NCBI RefSeq assembly: GCF_958450345.1
Contig: NC_088783.1
Span: 86,263,895-86,327,894 of the forward strand
Direction: 5' to 3'
DNA from: Calliphora vicina
Taxonomy: Eukaryota > Arthropoda > Insecta > Diptera > Calliphoridae
Length of the DNA stretch: 64,000 bases
In this document: positions 46,201-54,840 of the stretch, piece by piece
Numbering within the stretch: the stretch's first letter is position 1
How the letters are laid out: each line of letters begins with the position of its first letter
Program-made: the position numbers and the translations under genes
The notes under the pieces: model-generated
The model's database searches: none
What the model was told of the DNA's origin: nothing
The model's input: only the letters and a program-made list of their open reading frames with translations

Positions 46201-49200
46201 CGGTAACGTGAACTAATTTAAACCAAGGAAGTTCATGTTAGTGAAATTGTTCACGTTAGCGATTGTCGAATTTCATGGAAAAAATATAAAATTTACACGC
46301 TTGAACGTGAAATTCTTTTATTATTATTTTCATTTTTAAAATATAAAACAAAAATTATTCATGAAAATGCATTACAAAACAAAACGAGATCACGAGAAAA
46401 TATACATTGAAATAAAATTACATAGCAAATAAAATTATTCATTCATTTCATTCTTTATTTAAATAATCGAGCCCATTGGGCCATATACGATTAATACAAT
46501 ATTTTTACAATTAAATAATGAATAAAAGTAATAATTCCGTTCTATGTGTTTATTCTATGGTAATATAGTAATGTCAAGAAAATATAAAATAAAAATAAAG
46601 TTTTCAGAAAAATATCAATCAACAAAGAAATAAAATATTTGTAATACTATCGTGTAAACAATTAATGTTTTTTCGAAACGATTTTTTGAAATACCAAATG
46701 ATTTCAATAATATTTTAAATTTGAAAAGTGTTAATACTCAGTATTGCCGTCTATGAATGAATACCTTTAAAAACTTAATAATTTCTTCTCCAACAAATAT
46801 TTTGTGGTTTTCCTTACGAATTTTTTGTTTGTTTTATAAATATTTACAAATTGAATACATATGTAGTTAAGACAACATAAATTAATACTCACAATCATTG
46901 TGTCCACTATTTCATTTAAGTAATTACTTATTTTTATTTTTGTATTTGCAGAAATTTACTGATGGCATTACTAATAAGCTAGTTGGTTGTTTTTATAATC
47001 CACCCAGAGATTATCACATTACTTCCATTACGAACAGCCTTCATAGTACGAAAATCAACGAGAGTGAAATTTCAGATTCAGAAGTCCTGCCACAAAGTTC
47101 AAATACGACCATCACAGCTGATGATAACAATGATTCCGGAAATCTTAGTGACGCTGATGCCGACATTGACAATGAATCTGCGATGTCAACAAACACAAAC
47201 ATGACGTCAACAAGTGAATCGTCGCCAACCAAAAACGTAGTACTCGTTAGAGTATATGGAAACAAAACAGACCTACTTATAGATCGTAAGGCCGAAACCC
47301 GAAATATTATACTTTTGCACTCATATGGATTTGCACCAAGTCTTTATGCAACTTTCAAAAATGGGTTGGTTTATGATTTTGTACCTGGGGTAACTCTTAA
47401 TCCTGAGAGTGTTCTTAGGCCAGAAGTTTGGTCATTGGTGGCTCAACGTATGGCTGACATGCATAGATTAGTGAAGCCGAATTGGGATCATGGAGCCACC
47501 ACTAAGCCAGTGCCAATGCTGTGGAAAAAAACACAAAGTTTCTTTGATTTAGTACCTGTTAAATTCACTGATGCCAACAAACAAAAAAGGTAATTGTCTT
47601 TGGGATAGAAAACATTGATTAAATTTTTATTTTCTGGAATATGCCAAACAAAAAATTCATTATTTTGTAGAAAACTACGTTGAGCGGTCGGTCCGAGTGG
47701 TTGAACGGACGAACGCAAAACGGCAAGGCTCTTCGACTGGCCGGCGGTTTACGGATGACTCGTTGTTCTTTTCGTAGTTCGTCGTTCGTTCACATTCGTT
47801 TGTACGTGTAGTCGTAGTAACAAAGAAATCAGAAATCGGTTATCCCACATCAGAAAACTCAAATGAATGAATGAAACAATAAGAATTTGTGATCATGCAT
47901 GTTCATGTCTGTTAATTAACGAATATTTATCTCAATTCGTAAAATTTTACTAATTATTGATTTTTCATTTTGGTTTCTTGTTGGATTTTATACAGACTTG
48001 AGGACACATTTTTACCTATAACACGCATGAGACAGGAATTCGCCGAACTCTACAAACGTTTGGAAGCTTTGGGGTCACCGTTAGTGTTTACGCATAACGA
48101 TTTATTGCTGGGCAATGTTATTTATACAGAATCCTCTCAAACTGTGACTTTTATCGATTATGAGTATGCCGATTACAACTATCAGGCCTTCGATATTGGA
48201 AATCATTTTACTGAATTTGCTGGTGTTGACACCGTCGACTACACCCGTTATCCCTGTCGAGATTTTCAACTAAAGTGGCTGAGAGTATATTTGCAAACGT
48301 ATCTACAGAGAACCCAAATCAGTGATGCTGAAGTAGAAACATTATATGTCCAGGTTAATCAATTTGCATTAGCGGCACATTTCTTCTGGGTTATATGGTG
48401 TCTAATACAAGCCGAACATTCCACAATAGATTTCGATTATGTTGAGTAAGTCTTTCAATTCAATTACATACACATACATTAAATGTTCTGTTTTTTTTTT
48501 AATTTTTAACCCTGAAAATACGTCAAGATTCATGAAGAATTTACATATTTGGGGAATTCAAACGGTCTCCTATTAAATCATATTTTCATAATGTCCTAAT
48601 ATATTATTTTAGTTTAAACAAATTGAAACACCCCAAAAATTTGTTTAAACTAAAATAATATATTAGGACATTGTGACAATATGACATAATTATTTTTTTC
48701 CAATTTGTCAAGAAGGTTTAATGCATAGATTAACTACACAATAAATGATGATAGTGTTATATATACAAAATTATAGGAAATACAGAACCATAGAGAATTA
48801 TACATAGAGACGAGACACTCTGAATTGTCAAACAAAAATACAACAAATCATATGTTTCATTCAACAACAAAATACATTGACTAACATGTATTTTGTTGTT
48901 GCAAGAGATAGGTTTTTGACAACAGACTTAGGTTTTTGACAATTACGTCTTGTCTCTATGTTACCTTATGTACAGAACCATGATAAAAATATAGAAGGTA
49001 GTTTCAATCAAAATTTTTTTTCAAATAAGGTTTTTTGAAGTTTCCTTATTTTGTGAGCATTATAAAAAGCGTTGCCACATTCCTAAAAATGATTTTTATT
49101 TTAGAGAAATTTTTTACAAAAAATGTGTAATTTATAATTTAGTATTTAAATAAAAATGTATTAAGTATGTTGTGTTGGAAGTTAATGATTCAATTCCTAA

Positions 49201-50860
49201 CATTCGCTTACTTATAATTAAAACACGTGGACTATTTTTATAGGTATATTAAGTAAGAATTTTTTAATTTTTTTTTTACTATGAACATATTTTGTATCTT
49301 TTAAATGGCGGTTTAAAAACCGAATTCGAAAATATGTTCTCCCAAGATAAAACCTTTTAAAATTTTTTTATCCAAATTTACATTAGTTGAATTTAAAAAA
49401 TTTAACATATAATTTGTGCTATAATTTTCATCTTTTCCTTCCGATGTTCTGAATCCAAATTCGGTAAGACCCATTTTTGAAATAATGTAACCGGCAAAAT
49501 TTTCCAAACCGTCAAATTCTATATCATTTAATTTATAAATATTGTCCAAAAACTGCTCAGTTTATTGATATTCTGTAATCTATAAAAAGAATCATATAAA
49601 TATACATAAGAATAAAATACGATCAAAAGTTATTTGCCTCAATTTGTTCTTCATCATCTATTGGTATTTGATTAATTGGGGTAAACATTTTTCAAATTAA
49701 TGAAAATTATGTATTATTTTTTTCACACACGTCAAAGAATATATGGGAACATTTTTAATTAATATGGTATTAGTATTTTAACGAAAACGTCAAAATCCTT
49801 AAGCATGTCAGACGTAGAATTTTAAAAAATAAAGAGAGAATGAAACTACCTTCTATTTTTCTACTATGGTACAGAACTATGAAACAACAGTTAATAAAAT
49901 TTGTCATTTCAAAGGTCAGTTCAATAACAAAAAAATTCAATTCGTAACAATTATGACATTTATAATAAAATTCACGACATAATTGTTATTTTCTGTTTTT
50001 TTATGTCATAAATAATTATTTTTTTTTTGTCAGACTTAGATTTTTTTTTTGGCAGATATAAAAATGAATTAATTATTTTTATTTGCATATACATATGTAT
50101 GTGGGAGTCTGATCAAGAAAAAAAAGCATGTTATTGTATTAAAATATAGTTGGAAACGATCAAAATGGAATTCTTGACTTGACCCTCCGATATTTTCATG
50201 TGAAGACTTAATTCCTTTGAAATTTCAAGAAAAATTTTAAATTTGTGTTGAAAAACAAAAACAGTATGGACAATTCCATGTCATCGTACGTGACATTTGT
50301 ACGCCTATAGAGTGGAATAGTTTTTGCAAAAAATAAGAGTATCTGAAAAATAGTTTTGGTCTTTATGTTTCATTCAGAGGGTAAAAAGAAACCATTTTTT
50401 TTGTACAAATTATAATATTATTTATTTACATGATATTAAACTTATATAAATACAAGATTAATATATAAAATAGTAGCACTGGCTGCCTAGGCCATCAGCT
50501 ATAAATTATAATATCAAGTATTTGATAGGGAACCAGAAAAACTATTAATTTCGAAAAATTAAAAGTAAGTCCATTAGCAATTCTTACACATACATGAAAA
50601 AAACTGGAAAAAATGTTACATGTTGCTTTTGTTATGAATCTTAACATTTTAACATAGTTCGTTAAAAATGTGTACATAATTCTATTTTTATGTCCCACCT
50701 AATATAATACAATACATTAATATATATATATTATTAACGATGATGTTTTTTTTATTATTTTTCTCTTTATAGTTATGCTTTTATACGTTATAATGAATAT
50801 TTAGCTAGAAAGGATGCATTTCTGGCTTTGGATGCTAATCTACCAAAGTGTAAAATCTAA
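36954..50860 (+). CDS. eas: Easily shocked, ethanolamine kinase
   Basis: Four coding exons: 36954-37280, 46952-47589, 47996-48445 and 50773-50860. Junctions are GT-AG with continuous frame (phases 0,2,2), giving 500 aa, similar to Drosophila Eas. It phosphorylates ethanolamine with ATP, the first step of the CDP-ethanolamine route to phosphatidylethanolamine, in the cytosol. The N-terminus MGTETK and variable Ser/Asn-rich leader precede the kinase fold: KFTDGITNKL N-lobe start; VRVYGNKTDLLIDR; FVPGVTLNPE; Brenner motif HNDLLLGN (His355, Asp357, Asn362); metal-binding FIDYEYA (Asp376) and AFDIGNHFTEF. An acidic/Ser-rich insertion (about residues 127-203) splits the N-lobe. Intron 1 is 9671 bp. 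Intact. Confidence 0.96.
37281..39589 (+). other. eas: eas intron 1, left part
   Basis: AT-rich sequence with no ORF I trust and no paired TIRs. Contains a TTAAAATATTTCGG/AATTATCC-like short inverted motif near 38775-38825. Nothing else recognised. Confidence 0.4.
39590..40110 (+). pseudogene. LINE RT C-terminal relic in eas intron 1
   Basis: Broken frames still read KVNYIQYLGFLIDKDLK, KIGFFKKLRN, KPHFE, ELNTINLIQNMKKN and YVGEIQPYN, then in another frame RNAQHFRLQR. This order is the thumb and tail of non-LTR reverse transcriptases of the YLG-x-x-ID ... PYN-x-RNA-x-x-FRL type. Many stops and frameshifts: an old relic on the sense strand of eas. Confidence 0.7.
40969..41604. repeat. Repeat bounded by ATACCCTACACC inverted repeats
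   Basis: ATACCCTACACC (40969-40980) is inverted as GGTGTAGGGTAT (41593-41604). The interior has no recognisable coding region. The end motif resembles words common in fly dispersed repeats, and a lone TGGTGGAGGGTAT lies at about 45830. Borders and mobilising family uncertain. Confidence 0.45.
41605..44583 (+). other. eas: eas intron 1, middle part
   Basis: AT-rich. I find no ORF, RNA gene or paired element ends. Confidence 0.4.
44584..44835. mobile_element. MITE with TGGCTGACTTCATAAACGCA ends
   Basis: TGGCTGACTTCATAAACGCA (44584-44603) and its complement with one mismatch (44816-44835). Both continue into GCAAAGCAA arms, and a second inner inverted repeat lies nearby. 252 bp, no coding, no clear TSD. 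Confidence 0.6.
44836..46951 (+). other. eas: eas intron 1, right part with repeat fragments
   Basis: Contains a CAGTGCACTCGCGGTAACGT end at 46192 that follows TA and repeats CACGTTA/TAACGTG motifs, like a pogo/Tigger-type terminus without a partner. About 46575-46760 is the inverted left half of the MITE at 19411-19773. The remainder is AT-rich. Confidence 0.45.
46952..47589 (+). CDS. eas: eas exon 2 (kinase N-lobe)
   Basis: Starts after TTTGCAG with KFTDGITNKLVGCFYN, the nucleotide-loop region. A low-complexity segment rich in Ser, Asp, Asn and Thr follows, then conserved strands to DANKQK at a GTAATT donor. The last codon is split AG|A across intron 2. Confidence 0.95.
47590..47995 (+). 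other. eas: eas intron 2, with a GC-rich patch
   Basis: A patch at about 47680-47800 is clearly more GC-rich than any other intron DNA here (GCGGTCGGTCCGAGTGG, GGCCGGCGGTTTACGG). It has weak likeness to tRNA promoter boxes but no tRNA fold. Origin unknown. Confidence 0.4.
47996..48445 (+). CDS. eas: eas exon 3 (catalytic C-lobe)
   Basis: Starts after TTATACAG. Carries the catalytic HNDLLLGN loop, the DYEYA metal-binding motif, and LRVYLQTYLQ, AAHFFWVIWCLIQAEHS helices. Donor GTAAGT at 48446. The terminal GA is completed by the first base of exon 4. Confidence 0.95.
48591..48671. repeat. Perfect 34-bp hairpin in eas intron 3
   Basis: Arm 48591-48624 (starts ATGTCCTAATATATTATTTT) is the exact complement of 48638-48671, with a 13-base loop (48625-48637). 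No mismatches. On the sense strand the transcript would fold into a long stem. It could be a replication template-switch product, a tiny foldback element, or a structured RNA. Confidence 0.85.
48802..48961. mobile_element. Short MITE in eas intron 3
   Basis: ACATAGAGACGAGAC and GTCTTGTCTCTATGT form the ends (14 of 15), and TTGTCAAA/TTTGACAA lies inside both arms. A truncated relative is at about 16333-16470. It lies 17 bp left of P-like copy 3. Confidence 0.55.
48979..49868. mobile_element. P-element-like derivative, copy 3
   Basis: Same TIRs as copies 1 and 2 (CATGATAAAAATATAGAAGG at the left, CTACTATG at the right). It is flanked by GTACAGAAC at 48970-48978 and 49869-49877, a 9-bp identity that contains the expected 8-bp TSD plus a G. 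The ends match copies 1 and 2, but the middle differs: it lacks the THAP remnant and keeps another coding piece (49549-49313, minus). 890 bp, non-autonomous, in eas intron 3. Confidence 0.83.
49313..49549 (-). pseudogene. P-like transposase fragment, probably C-terminal
   Basis: About 78 open codons with DIEFDGLENFAGYIISKMG. This resembles the D-x-LE-x-IAGY block near the end of P/THAP9-type transposases. A plausible acceptor (GAGCAG) precedes it, and a short ATG-started piece rich in Asp/Glu lies farther upstream on the same strand (about 49688-49620). Assignment to the P family rests mainly on the surrounding TIRs. Confidence 0.5.
50773..50860 (+). CDS. eas: eas exon 4 (C-terminus)
   Basis: 88 bases after TTTATAG encode YAFIRYNEYLARKDAFLAL and a short tail ending KCKI before TAA. 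This is the conserved C-terminal helix of choline/ethanolamine kinases. It joins exon 3 in frame across a 2327-bp intron. Confidence 0.93.
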
Positions 50861-51010
50861 TGATTTCTATTGATTTTGTATCTTTGATAGTCTTAATTTG
50901 TGCTGTGGTAATTTCCCTGCCTCGTCCTCCTACCAGTTCCCTGAAAGCTGCTCTTCAAATCAGCTAAAAACAACAATAATTATAAAAAAAAATAAATTTA
51001 TTTAATAAAA
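50861..51010 (+). terminator. eas: eas 3' UTR and polyadenylation signal
   Basis: AATAAA at 50991-50996, 131 bases after the stop, fits a short 3' UTR. Further AT-rich sequence with other hexamers follows to about 51350, so a longer form is possible. Confidence 0.5.
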
Positions 51011-52097
51011 TTAGCATTCCTCAAGCATTAAAAGTTTTAATACATATTTATTTTTCTCTTATACATATATTTTTATAATCGTATTTTATTAGCTTTTAAC
51101 GATTGATATTTTGTTCTCTCCTTGATATTTTCAATAACTTTCTATACACTTACATAACTTTTTGATTCACTTTCACTCTAAGATTTTTAGCTTTGTCTCC
51201 CAAATTATTTTACAATCTAAATTTGTTAAATTTCGGCTTACACAATATGATTGTACATACAATATAATTATAACTATTTCTTACTTAGTCCTTAGTAACA
51301 TACTTATTTAATTATTATATTTTTTAATGAAATTGATTTGTGATTAAATACAAATTGTGTTTTTATTAATCTAACTACTGTACATGAAAATTTTTAATAA
51401 TTTAGGACGTAGTCATAATGATAACTACCTCTCATGAAATTTTTATACCATATTGCCTGTTTGACGTATTTTTATTCGCAATAGGTTTTAATAACAATTT
51501 TACACCTAAGAAACAAGCATTTATTTTATGAATAAATGATCAATTGTAAGAGAGAAAACAAAAGCTATGATAAAAACAGAACAAAACTCACTGCTTCCAT
51601 GTGGGAACTTAACTCAATGTTGAAATCTTTTTGAATTTCTGGAGGGCTATTACGTAATTCGATTCCAATGTGAAATCGTTCGAATATGTATGGTTTAAAG
51701 GTTTTTTTTGGAACTGAATTATGCCATAATCTGTCCTTTCCATCCCTGTGATTTATTCACCATGATTGAAAAATCACTGGTAACAACTGGTGAATTAGAG
51801 ATGAGTGATATTTCCATACCTTACCAAAATATTTTCGGGAATTTTAGAAAATCAATAATGTGTCGATTATGGATGGCAACCGAACTTCAGTTGCGTTCCA
51901 GAGGGCAACCACAAATTTCTGGTTGCAATTTGTCAACAGAAAATGATGCTGCCAGTTGCCATATCGACCCATAAATTATGTCTGTCTCTGATCATATGTA
52001 AAATGAAACTGTCAATCAAGTCAAGTTAATAGGTGTTTTAGATGTGCCCGTATGGCGAATGGATGATGTTGTAGCAGCGTGAACAATTTTACAATAT
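51011..52097. other. Intergenic, repeat fragment at 51640-51710
   Basis: GGGCTATTACGTAATTCG (about 51643) is a relative of the repeat ends at 7806 and 13814. An 88-codon plus-strand frame at 51708-51974 has no recognisable domain and starts at a non-ATG codon. Nothing else. Confidence 0.4.
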
Positions 52098-52265
52098 TTA
52101 ATCTGGGGGTTCTGCATGATAAAGTCCAAGAAATTGTGCTACTTCAATAGGACTGAGTGTAGTGTTGGCTGAACAGTTAAATATGTGGAGGGTGTCATGA
52201 GGACCCTGACCACATGCTGGGCATAAGTTGAGGACGGCACGGTCTATGCGGGACCAAAAGGCATT

Positions 52266-52524
52266 CACCCCTATCGGCAATAACATGTGAAATTTTCTTC
52301 CCATAAAATATCCATTTCCCTCGAAGGGAAAATTGCTATTGTGAAATTCCCCTGAACTTTTCATTCACAATAGTTAATTTTGTTCGTAACAGCTGTTTAT
52401 TGTTTACAATATTCCATCTAAAAATTTCACAACAAGGGGAATTTTTTCATGTGAACAAAGTTGATGAACGAAAAAAGGAAAAGGGAAAATATTTCATGTG
52501 GAATATAGATTCGTGATAGGGGTG
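52266..52524. mobile_element. MITE A in LINE tail (ATT TSD)
   Basis: CACCCCTATC (52266-52275) and GATAGGGGTG (52515-52524), continuing into matching CATGTGAAA-type arms. ATT on both sides (52263-52265 and 52525-52527). Removing it with one ATT restores an unbroken LINE frame through the RLN-AFWSRID junction, which confirms the borders. 259 bp. Confidence 0.8.
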
Positions 52525-52545
52525 ATTAAGTCTGTTGCTCCATCC

Positions 52546-52719
52546 TGGGGCCGAATTACCGCATTCGATATCGAGTAAATTCGATCGTAATTTTCTTATT
52601 TGAGATTACGGCATTCGATATCGAGCATGAAATTTAGTACATTTTATCATAATTTCGATATCGAAATCATTTTTCGATACGATAGCTCATTCGATCACGA
52701 ATGCGGTAATTTGGCCCCA
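52546..52719. mobile_element. MITE B, GGGGCC-ended palindromic element
   Basis: TGGGGCCGAATTACCGCATT is inverted at the right end (AATGCGGTAATTTGGCCCCA) with one mismatch in 22. The interior is rich in ATTCGATATCGA palindromes. 174 bp. It lies exactly where LINE endonuclease sequence joins LINE tail, so it may mark the deletion point. Confidence 0.7.
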
Positions 52720-52854
52720 GGGGCATCATCATGTGCAGAAGGTGGATTCGTCAATCTGGTCCTGGCGGAATGTAGACATTATAGAGCTCCAACTCCATAT
52801 CTCCCGATCTGACCGCAATACCCTGAACTTCAAGATATTGGTCTCTAGAATTCA

Positions 52855-54286
52855 GGGGCCTATTTCACTAAGCTTCAAGTTCACAATTACAAGTGTTTTT
52901 GCCTGTAAAATTGTGAACTTGTGAATAATTGCGTTTCATCAAAATACAATTACAAGTTTGTAGCTACAAGTGAATTTTACAAGTCACAAGTCTACAAGTC
53001 ATACTTCTACAAGTGGTTTTGTTTCACTAAACTAAATTTGCACTTGTAAACTTGTAGAATTGTAGAAAAAAAGCTAAGGGTCGACGGAGACCCTCAGACA
53101 ATTTTTTACAAGTTACAAGTGAATTATAAATTGAAATAAAATTTGATTAACTATTTTTTAATAAAAATTAGTTAAAATAAACACAAAATCCAAAAATTGT
53201 AATATTAATTAGCATTTGGTTACCTTAATATAGAAAGGCCCTAACTCGTGTTTTTTTTAAGTCGAAATTTGTTTGCTAAATATGATATATAAATATGATA
53301 TATGATGAAGGGTATATTCGGCTGTGCCGAATATACCCTTCACCATTAAAAAATATTTTTTATATCGTAAGCTTAGTACGCAAACGTAACAAGTCCACTT
53401 TTGATTGAAAATAAGATTTTGATGCAGAAAGATAGTAAAACATAAGATACATATTTTGCAATAAAAAATTTCGTTATTTTGTTTCTAACTGATGATTTTT
53501 CAGTGATACGCAAAAGTGCTAACTCCACAAAAAAAAAATAATAAGAAAACATGCTAAGTCCAGCAAAAAACATTGAATATGCTATTTAAATCTACTTTTT
53601 CAATAATACTTTGAAGATTAACATTTTTCGATGTAATCACTATAGTGTGGTTACACAATTCACTTTAAAATAAAAAAAAATTCACAATTCACTTTAAAAT
53701 AAAACAAAAAAAATTTTGAAGAAATAATAATAAAAAACTAATTTATTTAAGAGTTTGAGTTATTTTCCTTTACAGCAATGAAATAAGACTGTTTTTTGTA
53801 ATGTATTTAAATAATATAAAATAATAAAACGAGGAATTAAAATTTATTATAAGAAAATGTGCTAAGTCCAGCCAAAAAATCAAAAGAGCTAAGTCCCTCA
53901 AAATGGCTTCAGTTTCTAAAGTCATTTCAATAAAAACTGCTACTTAAAACCAACAGATCATAGGAGAGAACTGCGTTTACAGATCTACAGAATATTGAAA
54001 GCAAAAAAAGATAGAACGTTTTTTGTCTCTCCTGTAAAATTCAAAAAATGGGACTTGGCACGTTTGCGTACTAGCTAACGATATAAAAAATATAACGATA
54101 TAAGAAATATTGCGTTTTTATTGGATATTTTAGCATTTTGAGTAATAATAAATAAGAATTGTAAAATTAATATCACAATATATATGTATGTACAAGAACT
54201 TGTAATTGTAGAAATTGTAGTTTACAAGTGCAAAAAGCTACAAGTGTTGTGAAAATTTATACTTGTAGTTTAGTGAAATAGGCCCC
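52855..54286. mobile_element. MITE C with ACAAGT-rich ends, carrying another insert
   Basis: GGGGCCTATTTCACTAA at 52855 is inverted as TTAGTGAAATAGGCCCC ending 54286. Subterminal DNA at both ends is packed with CTACAAGT/ACTTGTA motifs. It splits the LINE endonuclease between LSLDL and NSRDQYLEVQG; removal leaves a one-base overlap. It contains a GGGTATATTCGGCTGTG repeat (about 53309) and the element at 53371-54075. Confidence 0.75.
53371..54075. mobile_element. TIR element of unknown family, copy 2
   Basis: GCTTAGTACGCAAACG at 53371, inverse CGTTTGCGTACTAGC ending 54075. Related to 29431-30166 in inverse orientation. TATATCGT(T/A)A flanks both ends in mirror orientation, so the true TIR may be longer. 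GCTAAGTCC units recur at about 53552, 53862 and 53889, and a degraded copy of the TIR (ACGCAAAAGTGCTAACTCC) sits at 53510. Confidence 0.65.
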
Positions 54287-54840
54287 AGATCGAGAGAAAG
54301 AGCTCTATACTGCATGGTATTGTGTAGAATAAATGCGATGCCTCCACCGTTACCTCTGTTGCGATCTTTTCGGGGAACGTCGTATGCGGTGGGGAGGGTG
54401 GCGTTATGGCGTAAGATGACAGCATGTGACAACGTAATTCTCCGACTCCCTTCATGGGTAAGTCCGGGACAATTCCTAAGGTGACACCAGCCCAAACATG
54501 AGGTGCACCTTAATTGTGTTGACATGTGGTGCGGTCGGTTCTGGCAAACCGTGCAGAACCATGGTCCGGGATTTTCTTCAACTCAGGCACGGACCAGCTC
54601 CGAAAATAAAAATTGTATAGTTGTTGTCCCATGGTTGTTGTTGTTGCTGATGATGTCGAAGACGCCGATGAACTACGTCGCTGGCAGCATGGGCAACGTA
54701 ATTTTCCGACCACTCCCTTTCATTATTAAGTCCGGAACAATTCCTGAGGTGACACCAGCCCAAACACCTTAATAGGGTTGAGATGTGGTTTAGATTGTCT
54801 CCAATTCCGGCGCGGATCTGTAAAACGCGGATCAGCAATG

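Larger units (their letters stand above)
52098..54840 (-). mobile_element. Antisense LINE fragment split by three MITEs
   Basis: Same type of LINE as in caz intron 5. Minus-strand order: PHD-like GWCHLRNCSGL (two partial copies, about 54830-54640 and 54500-54440), endonuclease start KDRNRGNGGG (about 54350) to YNVYIPPGP (about 52765), then directly the tail SRIDRAVLNLCPACGQGPHD (about 52250-52190). RT is absent, so the copy had lost its middle. It is interrupted at 52855-54286, 52546-52719 and 52266-52524. Confidence 0.75.

Noticed and set aside
46898..46951. Upstream extension of eas exon 2 to an in-frame ATG at 46898
   Set aside because: The extension is a pyrimidine-rich intron end with a clear TTTGCAG acceptor; joining exon 1 at 46952 gives an unbroken conserved kinase start.
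47684..47760. Possible tRNA gene
   Set aside because: Only loose A- and B-box resemblance. No acceptor, anticodon or T-arm pairing could be drawn.
51708..51974. 88-codon frame downstream of eas
   Set aside because: No recognisable domain, non-ATG start, no splice or codon-usage support.
52855..54286. 8-bp TSD for MITE C, which would make it a hAT element
   Set aside because: Flanks ATTCA and AGATC do not repeat. Only a one-base overlap is supported by the interrupted LINE frame.
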